From: Tragulus kanchil
Taxonomy: Eukaryota > Chordata > Mammalia > Artiodactyla > Tragulidae
DNA: 64,000 bases
Reading direction: 5' to 3'
NCBI GenBank assembly: GCA_022376925.1
Contig: JAIOJX010000032.1
Span: forward strand, 173,625,979-173,689,978
A program made the position numbers and the translations under genes. Below the pieces are notes generated by a model, which saw nothing but the letters and a program-made list of their open reading frames with translations, was not told where the DNA came from and searched no databases. This document shows, piece by piece, positions 54,063-64,000 of this stretch. How positions within the stretch are numbered: position 1 is the stretch's first letter; every line of letters starts with the position of its first letter.

Positions 54063-56205
54063 GCCTTGTCTACTGCTTCCAGCCCACTGTGTGGATTCTT
54101 TAGCCGGGAAAGAGGAGGGTCCGGCAGGTGGGCAGTAGGCCGGCTGCCTGGCGCACATGAGGAACTTTCCTCCCCGGTGGCCCTGCCTCGCGTGGCGCCC
54201 ACTGCTGCACTCGGGGTCGGGCAGGAGAGAAGGGGCCGCGTGCTCTCTGCGGAGGGGACTCCATGCACACACACAGCCTGGCGGCCTGGCACGCAGCAGG
54301 TATAAAGCGAACACTGGCTTTCTTTCCCTGTCTTTAAACACACACTCCCTACTTTATTTATTCAACATGCAACAATTTTGCTCTTTTTAAAAATTGGTTT
54401 TTCTATAACCATTAGAAAACATTGTAAGGTTTAATAAAGGAAAAACATCCCCATTAAAAGAAAAAAAGCCCACAGTGGTTCCTTTTATGGCTTGTTCTCA
54501 GGAACCCAGAGCTAGAATAGGAGAACAGCGCTTCCGTGGTGTCAAGGCACCTTTCCTAATGTAATCCTCCTTTAATTCTCACACCCCCAGCAAAGAGCCC
54601 CCAGGGAGACTTGAGACGGCCCAGAAAGGGTTCAGTGCCTCACTTCTGAGCAGCAGAGCCAGGCTCTGACCTGCGAAACCCCCCTTCCGTTTTAAACCCG
54701 CGCGGCGGGGTCCACGGAGATGGGCAGGAAGGCCAGAGCGCGCGGGTGGCGGTCTGGCGCGAGGAGCCCGGGGGAGGAGCTGCAGCCCTCGTGGCGCCCG
54801 GCACCTGGGGATCAGGCGACTGGGCCCAAGTCTGCGTCTGGATCGTCCTCTTCCCGGGGCTGAGCCCCGGCCCTGGAGCCCCTGCCTGGTCTGGTCTGAG
54901 GCGGGCCCCCATCAGACCCGAGCTGGCAGAGGAGGGGCTGCGGAGGTCCTGCGCCCGTGCCCACGCTCTGCCGGCCAGCCCGCCTCCCAACACCCTCTGC
55001 CGGAGGGCCCGGGTCTCCTCGGTGGGGAGGCCCGAGCGGAGCCCCCGCTGCTCCCAGGGGCTTGCGGCCTCGCAGGAGGCACACGGACCCTCAGCCACCC
55101 TGGAGCGGGAGGAGACTCGGGCTGTGTAAAGCCTTGTCTACTGCTTCCAGCCCACTGTGTGGATTCTTTAGCCGGGAAAGAGGAGGGTCCGGCAGGTGGG
55201 CAGTAGGCCGGCTGCCTGGCGCACATGAGGAACTTTCCTCCCCGGTGGCCCTGCCTCGCGTGGCGCCCACTGCTGCACTCGGGGTCGGGCAGGAGAGAAG
55301 GGGCCGCGTGCTCTCTGCGGAGGGGACTCCATGCACACACACAGCCTGGCGGCCTGGCACGCAGCAGGTATAAAGCGAACACTGGCTTTCTTTCCCTGTC
55401 TTTAAACACACACTCCCTACTTTATTTATTCAACATGCAACAATTTTGCTCTTTTTAAAAATTGGTTTTTCTATAACCATTAGAAAACATTGTAAGGTTT
55501 AATAAAGGAAAAACATCCCCATTAAAAGAAAAAAAGCCCACAGTGGTTCCTTTTATGGCTTGTTCTCAGGAACCCAGAGCTAGAATAGGAGAACAGCGCT
55601 TCCGTGGTGTCAAGGCACCTTTCCTAATGTAATCCTCCTTTAATTCTCACACCCCCAGCAAAGAGCCCCCAGGGAGACTTGAGACGGCCCAGAAAGGGTT
55701 CAGTGCCTCACTTCTGAGCAGCAGAGCCAGGCTCTGACCTGCGAAACCCCCCTTCCGTTTTAAACCCGCGCGGCGGGGTCCACGGAGATGGGCAGGAAGG
55801 CCAGAGCGCGCGGGTGGCGGTCTGGCGCGAGGAGCCCGGGGGAGGAGCTGCAGCCCTCGTGGCGCCCGGCACCTGGGGATCAGGCGACTGGGCCCAAGTC
55901 TGCGTCTGGATCGTCCTCTTCCCGGGGCTGAGCCCCGGCCCTGGAGCCCCTGCCTGGTCTGGTCTGAGGCGGGCCCCCATCAGACCCGAGCTGGCAGAGG
56001 AGGGGCTGCGGAGGTCCTGCGCCCGTGCCCACGCTCTGCCGGCCAGCCCGCCTCCCAACACCCTCTGCCGGAGGGCCCGGGTCTCCTCGGTGGGGAGGCC
56101 CGAGCGGAGCCCCCGCTGCTCCCAGGGGCTTGCGGCCTCGCAGGAGGCACACGGACCCTCAGCCACCCTGGAGCGGGAGGAGACTCGGGCTGTGTAAAGC
56201 CTTGT
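54063..56205. repeat. Tandem duplication 14 (1068-base unit)
   Basis: Left 54063-55130, right 55131-56205. The copies look identical. Confidence 0.94.
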
Positions 56206-57062
56206 GCTCCCCTTAACCACAGGAACCGCGAGTCGGTCCCGAGCTGCGAGGGTCTCCGGCACCAGGAAGCACGGGCCCTGTGCCGGGGAGGGTCCGTCCG
56301 GGGTCACGTGGGGCGTGTCTGCCTCCCTGGGCTGTTTGACCCACTGGCCACACGCCCCGCGGCAGAGGCAGGGGGAGGCTCTGCCCACAGGGGTCTAGGG
56401 CCTCTGGGACCCCCGGCAGAGCCCGCCCGCGGCGCCTGCTGTGCTGAGAGCTCAGGGAGGGAGCGCGGGGCGGCTGGTCGCCACTCTTGTCTGTCCAGGG
56501 TCCTGTCGCTTCCCACGACTGCCCAGGGGCGCGGTCAGAAGCCAAGGTGGCGGGCCTGGAGCGCCCCCCACGCTCCAGAGCTGCCTCGGGCCAGCCGCGC
56601 CCCCACTCCTGGGACCCAGACGGGGACCCCCACGCCCTGGCTCCTCAGACCCCGGCAGAGTCCACCCGCCTCCCCCTCCCCACGTGGCTGCCTCAGCGTC
56701 TTTCCGGGACCCCTGCCTCGGTGCACCACCGGCCCGCGGCTCCACTCGCCTCCCTCTCCCGTCCACACTCCACCGCAGGCCGTGCCATTTCTGGCAAACA
56801 CAAGTGTGACCCTTATGGGGTCAAGTTCAAGCTCGAAGGAACAGAAGTCCAGCCCACGCCACAGCTATTTCTCCAGGACCCCTGCCCGGGCCCTCGCCGC
56901 CTGGTCACGAAGCCCGGGCCACCTGCTGTGCTGCCCGCCTCCTCGTCCCGCGGGAGCCTCACCCCCGGCGACGCCCTCCTCCCTGCCCAGCCCTCCAGGC
57001 CCAGCCTCCAGGACGCCTGCCTACATGGCCCTGCCGCCTCTGCTCAGGATGGGGGCCTTGGT

Positions 57063-59328
57063 TTGGAGCCCAGGTTTCTAACAGACAGCACACGCACGGA
57101 GGGCGAGCTTCTCTCCCTACGAGGTGGAGGCAGAGTCCACGCCTCTCCCCCTCGCCCAAGACCGGCTCACATCAGGCCCGCGGTGTATGGGCTGCACTGA
57201 GCTGGGAAGGCCGGGGGGACACGGGACCACCTGGCCCAGCGGAGAAAAGCACCGGGGGAGGAACGGGGCTGAGCGAGTGGCTCAGGTGGAAGTAAGACCC
57301 ACTAGAGGGGGCCACAGAAACACAGGGCTCCCCCTCCGGCCGGCTCAGCGAGCAGGCTGACCGAGGCGCGCCTCCCAGACGGCGACACCCCACCGGCACC
57401 AGGAGCCTGCGGCCGCCCGGAGAGGGGGCGCCGGTGGCTCTGACGGGAGGGGGACCCGCTCGAGGCCGCGGGGCCCAGGGACGCGGGGCTCGCTGTCACG
57501 AGCGCACTGAACCTGGGAGCTCCATCTAAGACAGCTCCTGCCCTTCTCTCTCGCTTCAGACAGGCCTTACAGAGTCACAATTCAGAGGCTGACTGGCACT
57601 GCAGACACACAGCAGAGGAAAACGTGACACGGAACATGGACCCAGGGTCAGGAGAAGCAGGTGCCCGAGGGCTGCTGGGGTCTCGTGGGTGCAGCTCACG
57701 GCATCAGGGCTCGCTCCCTGGTGGCAGGCCAGGCGGAGGGGCCTGCGCCTGAGGGAGCCCTGTCTCAGGCCTCCTGCAGAGAGAGGGGCCAGGGAACAGG
57801 GCGGGCCTGTTCGCCTGAGTCCAGAGGGCCAGCTGCTTCCTGGGGAAGGAGCAGACTCCTCGCTCCCCGAGGCCCACGTTCCAGCTTCACGTGGAAGACT
57901 CATCAGACGCCCACTCCTACAAGCACGCCGCTGACCCAGACGAGGTCCTTTCACCCGTGGGGTCACGAGGGCAGGGAAGACAGAAGAGAGACGAACCCAG
58001 AAGGGAGGTAGGCCTGGCTTGCCTTGGGGCCACCAGCCCACCTGGGAGGGGCGACGATGGGCGTGGAGGTGCCAGAGGGGTAGGAGCTGGTGCCTGAGGG
58101 TCCTAAGGCGAGTAATATGAGTGACCGGTGGTCCTGCCAATGGCTTGACCGAAAGGGAGAGTGCAGCCAGAGGTCAGAGGTCAGGCCATGGCCTTGTTGG
58201 AGCCCAGGTTTCTAACAGACAGCACACGCACGGAGGGCGAGCTTCTCTCCCTACGAGGTGGAGGCAGAGTCCACGCCTCTCCCCCTCGCCCAAGACCGGC
58301 TCACATCAGGCCCGCGGTGTATGGGCTGCACTGAGCTGGGAAGGCCGGGGGGACACGGGACCACCTGGCCCAGCGGAGAAAAGCACCGGGGGAGGAACGG
58401 GGCTGAGCGAGTGGCTCAGGTGGAAGTAAGACCCACTAGAGGGGGCCACAGAAACACAGGGCTCCCCCTCCGGCCGGCTCAGCGAGCAGGCTGACCGAGG
58501 CGCGCCTCCCAGACGGCGACACCCCACCGGCACCAGGAGCCTGCGGCCGCCCGGAGAGGGGGCGCCGGTGGCTCTGACGGGAGGGGGACCCGCTCGAGGC
58601 CGCGGGGCCCAGGGACGCGGGGCTCGCTGTCACGAGCGCACTGAACCTGGGAGCTCCATCTAAGACAGCTCCTGCCCTTCTCTCTCGCTTCAGACAGGCC
58701 TTACAGAGTCACAATTCAGAGGCTGACTGGCACTGCAGACACACAGCAGAGGAAAACGTGACACGGAACATGGACCCAGGGTCAGGAGAAGCAGGTGCCC
58801 GAGGGCTGCTGGGGTCTCGTGGGTGCAGCTCACGGCATCAGGGCTCGCTCCCTGGTGGCAGGCCAGGCGGAGGGGCCTGCGCCTGAGGGAGCCCTGTCTC
58901 AGGCCTCCTGCAGAGAGAGGGGCCAGGGAACAGGGCGGGCCTGTTCGCCTGAGTCCAGAGGGCCAGCTGCTTCCTGGGGAAGGAGCAGACTCCTCGCTCC
59001 CCGAGGCCCACGTTCCAGCTTCACGTGGAAGACTCATCAGACGCCCACTCCTACAAGCACGCCGCTGACCCAGACGAGGTCCTTTCACCCGTGGGGTCAC
59101 GAGGGCAGGGAAGACAGAAGAGAGACGAACCCAGAAGGGAGGTAGGCCTGGCTTGCCTTGGGGCCACCAGCCCACCTGGGAGGGGCGACGATGGGCGTGG
59201 AGGTGCCAGAGGGGTAGGAGCTGGTGCCTGAGGGTCCTAAGGCGAGTAATATGAGTGACCGGTGGTCCTGCCAATGGCTTGACCGAAAGGGAGAGTGCAG
59301 CCAGAGGTCAGAGGTCAGGCCATGGCCT
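57063..59328. repeat. Tandem duplication 15 (1134-base unit)
   Basis: Left 57063-58196, right 58197-59328. The copies look identical. Confidence 0.94.
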
Positions 59329-61133
59329 CAGTTCCTCCCCTGTGAGCAGAGTGAGCGACCCTGCCCTCCACGGGGCGCAGGGCTGCGGGCGGGTGGGGTG
59401 GGAGCGCCCAGCGTGGGCGCGCCCCTGGCTGAAGGCATCCCTGTGACCAGGACTGCAAGGTGAGCTCCGGCCACGCTCAGGGACGCCCCCCGATACGGGA
59501 GACGGGGCAGGGGAGCAGACAGACGCGAACCGGACGCACAGGAGCAGGCTGCTGCAGGAAGGACCACAGGGGCCGACCGCCACGGCCCAGGCGTGCTGAG
59601 AGGCGGCAGCGGACAGGCGGGGCGGAGGTCACGCTCTGCTGTGCGGGGCGACAGCCCAGGCCTCTCGTCCCCCGGGACACACGGGGTGCGCGGCCGTGCC
59701 AGGGCCCGCACACAGCCGCGGACGTCGCTCCAGGCGCCGCCGGCCCGCTCTCCCCCACATTCCCAGCTCCGACTGGAGCTCTTGGCGCCCATCAGCCCTT
59801 GACAAATATTTATGGAATACACAGACGACTGGGCCCCAGGCGAGCTGTCACGATCAACAGCGGCCGAGACCGAGCAGGTGGCTCCTCCGAGAGCCCTCTC
59901 TCGCGCCGGAACCAGCCCTCAGCTGAGCTGGGGGCGCATCGCGCACGCTGGAGGGCCGCGATCCGGGGGACTTGGTCACCAGCGGTGGTGGCACGGGACA
60001 AGCACAGAATGGGGCCCGGGACCCTCTCAGGCCTCCTGCAGAGAGGGGCCAGGGAACAGGGGGCCTGTTCGCCTGAGTCCAGAGGGCCAGCTGCTTCCTG
60101 GGAAGGAGCAGACTCCCCGAGGCCCACGTTCCAGCTTCACGTGGAAGACTCATCAGACGCCCACTCCTACAAGCACGCCGCTGACCCAGACGAGGTCCTT
60201 TCACCCGTGGGGTCACGAGGGCAGGGAAGACAGAAGAGAGACGAACCCAGAAGGGAGGTAGGCCTGGCTTGCCTTGGGGCCACCAGCCCACCTGGGAGGG
60301 GCGCGATGGGCGTGGAGGTGCCAGAGGGGTAGGAGCTGGTGCCTGAGGGTCCTAAGGCGAGTAATATGAGTGACCGGTGGTCCTGCCAATGGCTTGACCG
60401 AAAGGGAGAGTGCAGCCAGAGGTCAGAGGTCAGGCCATGGCCTCAGTTCCTCCCCTGTGAGCAGAGTGAGCGACCCTGCCCTCCACGGGGCGCAGGGCTG
60501 CGGGCGGGTGGGTGGGAGCGCCCAGCGTGGCGCGCCCCTGGCTGAAGGCATCCCTGTGACCAGGACTGCAAGGTGAGCTCCGGCCACGCTCAGGGACGCC
60601 CCCCGATACGGGAGACGGGGCAGGGGAGCAGACAGACGCGAACCGGACGCACAGGAGCAGGCTGCTGCAGGAAGGACCACAGGGGCCGACCGCCACGGCC
60701 CAGGCGTGCTGAGAGGCGGCAGCGGACAGGCGGGGCGGAGGTCACGCTCTGCTGTGCGGGGCGACAGCCCAGGCCTCTCGTCCCCCGGGACACACGGGGT
60801 GCGCGGCCGTGCCAGGGCCCGCACACAGCCGCGGACGTCGCTCCAGGCGCCGCCGGCCCGCTCTCCCCCACATTCCCAGCTCCGACTGGAGCTCTTGGCG
60901 CCCATCAGCCCTTGACAAATATTTATGGAATACACAGACGACTGGGCCCCAGGCGAGCTGTCACGATCAACAGCGGCCGAGACCGAGCAGGTGGCTCCTC
61001 CGAGAGCCCTCTCTCGCGCCGGAACCAGCCCTCAGCTGAGCTGGGGGCGCATCGCGCACGCTGGAGGGCCGCGATCCGGGGGACTTGGTCACCAGCGGTG
61101 GTGGCACGGGACAAGCACAGAATGGGGCCCGGG
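58897..61133. repeat. Tandem duplication 16 (about 1128-base unit)
   Basis: Left 58897-60024, right 60025-61133. The right copy is about 20 bases shorter, with several one- to seven-base losses in its first about 530 bases. Part of this sequence occurs three times because it overlaps duplication 15. Confidence 0.93.
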
Positions 61134-64000
61134 AAGAGAGAACGGAGGTCTGGGAGCGGTGCTCGGGCGCGTCAGGTCCTGAGCCGGAGACCCACACGCC
61201 CCTCACTCGTCCTCTCGCTCATCCCGGGAGCCCGGCACGAGCCGCACGCCACCCTGAGAGCCGCGAGCACAGGTCGCCAGGGACGGCCCCGCGCCCACCG
61301 TGACTTCAGCTCCTGGGAACTCCTCCGCCTCCCGCGGGAGGAAGGGCGGGGACCGGATGGGAGGAGAGGGGCGGAGGGTCCTAAGAGGAGCAGGAGGCGC
61401 TGAGCAGAGGGACAGCGGGGCAGGGCAGGGCGTGAGCGGGGCCGAGAGGCCAGGCGGCAGCTGGAGGGCCGGGAGCTGCCTTTCTCAGCGGGAGCCCAGC
61501 CCGCGTGGCCCCTCACCACCCACGGGCCTGTTGGGAGGGAGGTGGCGGGCCGGCCTGCCCGCTGCCATGCTGCCTGGCCCTGTGTAGGTGCCCTGCACAC
61601 ACGGTGCTTGGGTGAGCTGTGTGCAAACCCGTCCTCCTCATCCAGGAGGAGGATCCAGACCCCAGGCTCGCGGGGTGCAGGCCTGAAGGGACAGCGAGAA
61701 GCCCCGAGGCCTCCCTTCCAGAGGTGCCGGTCAGGGCCAGACACAGTCTGGATGTGGAGAGCGAGGCTCCTGCTCCGCCCGGCCCTTCCCCCGGCCCGCC
61801 TCTCCTGGCCGTTTCAGTCTGTGCAATCCCCTTTGGGGTGAACCTGGAGCCGGGAGGCCCAGCTTAGGGTGCGGCGCTGACGACGTAAGCCCCCTCTTCC
61901 CGGCTTCTACAGGCGAGAGGGACAGGAGGGGGGACCAGCCAGCTCTCGACTGCTACAGTTTCAAAGCACAGGATGTTCCCAGTGGCTGTCTCTGGGCAGT
62001 GGGGTCATTTCCCTCCTCCTGAACTTCTAATCTACGTACAAACCGGCGGCATCACCTAAGAATAAAGAGGCCCCACGGAGGGGACAAGCACGCGGCCAGG
62101 ACAACGCTCCGAGTCTCGCCATGCAGGGCAGGCCAGGCCTCACGGCTCCGGCCTGGGGGCTGCGCTTCCAGTGGCCCAGGCAGGGTGGGGTGCGCTGCCG
62201 CCTCCTCCCGAGAAGGCCCGTCCTCCAGCTTCCCGCTGACGTGTACGAGGCCTCAGGACGCTGCCCGGCAGTTCGGGGTGCAGGGATGGGCTCGGTTTCC
62301 AGGCCGGCTCCACAGACAACCCCCTGGGCCCCCTGAGAAGCTGGAACCCGAGACTCCAGCACCTGCTCGATGACGCCGATGGAATTTCTGGCCAGCCAGC
62401 GACAGCCACCTGGCCCGGGCTGGCAGAGACCCGCCCCGCGCCCCCGCCCCCGAGGCCCTCCCCTCTGCCTCCTCTCTGGCTGGCTCCTTCTCCCTTCCCG
62501 AGGCACGCCCGTCTAGCACGGGCTCGGAAGAGCCACGCTGACATGGGGCGCCGGCTGCCCCTCTGGCGCCAGGTTCCTGCTGCCTGGCGAGCCGGCATCC
62601 TCTTGGGAAGAGCCCGTGATCAGGGCTGGTCACGGTCTTCAGAGCCATCCTGCCACTGCCCCCTAATAGCTGGTGGCAGAGCTGGGACCAGCGCCCAGGA
62701 CAAGAGTCTCCAGCCCAGGGCTCTGTCCACACCAGCACACGGACGCCCAGCTCTGCTCAGACAGACAGCTGCCTCCCCGCCTCTGTGCTCGGGAAGCCCG
62801 GCCAGGAAGGGTGCTCGCCCCACCTCCTGAGCTTGGCTCAGCAGCAGACACACAGGGCAGCCAGAGCCCAGGCCCAGCTGATTCACAACCCACTGCCAGC
62901 CAGCCCTACGCTCTCCTCCGGGGCCCACCAGGTACAGCTCCAGCCAGGGCGACCAGCGGGTACAGCTGCGCCTAGAGGCCAGGGCGGGAAGGACCTGCAG
63001 GCCCAGACGAGCGCGTGCAAATGCAGTTCAGAGAGGCGCGAGCCGCCCAGGACCCCACCGTGCGAAGCAGCCACGCCTTGCAACTAAGCACCAACAGGGC
63101 AGCCCCGAGGGGACAGGCCCCTTCACTCCGACCGTGACAGCAGGAGGCCCGTGTCCACCTGGGGCCAGCGCAGAGTCCCCGCTCCTGGCGCAGAGGCATC
63201 CTGAGGCAGGGGAAGGGAACACACCTTAACTGGGTACAAGGCGCTGCAACCCAGGTCTCCCAGCTTCCAGCCTGCCTGTCCCGCTGAGTGGCTCTCGGGC
63301 CCGTTCCTGTCCTAGTAAAACGTGCTTTCTCCTTTTCTTAATGAGCTCCATTCAGAACATACAACAAACCTTGAAAAGAAACTTAAACAGAATAAAGGAC
63401 AGTAAAATTGGTCACAGGTTTATCGTCGGTGTGATAAGGCACCTTTGCGCCACTTCCGTGATTAACCTGCTCCATTGTCCAGGGCGGAGCCTGCTGGACC
63501 GACGCCACAGGTCGGGAAACTGAAGCTTGGAAAGGGTTAGCAACTTCCCAGGGCCACGGGCAGCCCAGGTGGACCCAGGTGGATGGGCGCTGGGACCGGA
63601 GCCCACTCAGACCTCCACCCAGCCTGCCAGCTGCCGCGTCCGCCCGCCCCTCCTGCAAGGCCTCCGTCAGAAGAGCGTCTCGACCCTCCGACCGTCAGCG
63701 ACAGGGCCTGTGCCCGAGGACCCAGGGCGCCGGCGCCTCCCCAGCACGCGGGCGTGAGGGGCTCCGTCACCTACAGTTCAATCTGCAGAGCACGGTGCAG
63801 TGGCAGTGGCAGAAGCAGAAGCAGTGGAAGGTCCACTCCCTGCTGACCATGGTGGGCCCCGGGCGCTGTCCCGGAGGCACGCTGCTCGCCTCCTGCCCAC
63901 TTACCGCTCCTTCCTCGGCCGCTGGCCCGGGCTCTGGGAAAGCGATCGCCGGGAGCTGTCTAATGGGCTTGGCCATGTCAATCTTTAATGAGGCTTACCA

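Larger units (their letters stand above)
52880..64000 (-). other. Probable upstream EVL intron without recognised exon
   Basis: The next exon upstream should finish the EVH1 domain (ending NSQEGG or similar). I found no such sequence on the - strand to the right edge. Long open frames here are GC-driven and repeat with the duplications. MIR-like remnants (reverse orientation) are visible at about 54555-54675, its copy 55623-55743, 62650-62725 and 63505-63600. Confidence 0.5.

Noticed and set aside
2778..61133. A biological tandem-duplication or amplification system
   Set aside because: Exactly two copies each, uniform size, no shared boundary motif, and error polarity at the junctions. An assembly cause explains all of this.

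Overview
This is mammalian nuclear DNA from a ruminant, most likely a bovid. The evidence is BovB (RTE) LINE 3' ends, many Bov-tA-type and other tRNA-derived artiodactyl SINEs, an L1 with ORF2 remnants, and multi-exon genes with GT/AG introns. I cannot name the species. There are no prokaryotic, viral, CRISPR or operon-like features.

Two genes are supported, lying tail to tail as in human 14q32. DEGS2 (sphingolipid delta4-desaturase/C4-hydroxylase) is on the + strand: exon 2 at 21972-22714 and the last exon at 25364-25510, followed by a 3'UTR with ATTAAA. Its short first coding exon was not found. EVL (Ena/VASP-like actin regulator) is on the - strand. Ten coding exons run from 51783 down to the stop at 28941, and AATAAA lies at 28513-28518. 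They encode the part after the EVH1 domain: a PKA-type RRAS site, the proline-rich core, the G- and F-actin-binding EVH2 segments and the tetramerisation coiled coil. All ten exon phases agree. The EVH1 exons are not recognised, so they probably lie beyond the right edge.

Layout: 1-20.4 kb is non-coding, with SINEs, a BovB fragment and a nested L1 block (16.2-18.7 kb). 20.5-27.6 kb is DEGS2 with duplicated exon copies. 28.5-53 kb is the EVL 3' half. 53-64 kb reads as an upstream EVL intron with no recognisable exon.

The dominant unexplained structure is a series of sixteen two-copy tandem duplications. Each unit is 1.06-1.18 kb, the copies are nearly identical, and they begin every 2-9 kb on both genic and non-genic DNA. 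Together they add about 17.7 kb, more than a quarter of the window. Differences between copies are mostly homopolymer losses and short indels concentrated where the left copy ends and the right copy begins. This is what unmerged overlapping contig or read ends would produce, so I read it as a systematic assembly artefact rather than biology. It creates false second copies of DEGS2 exons 2 and 3 and of three EVL exons, several of them frameshifted. I did not find a convincing new biological system here.
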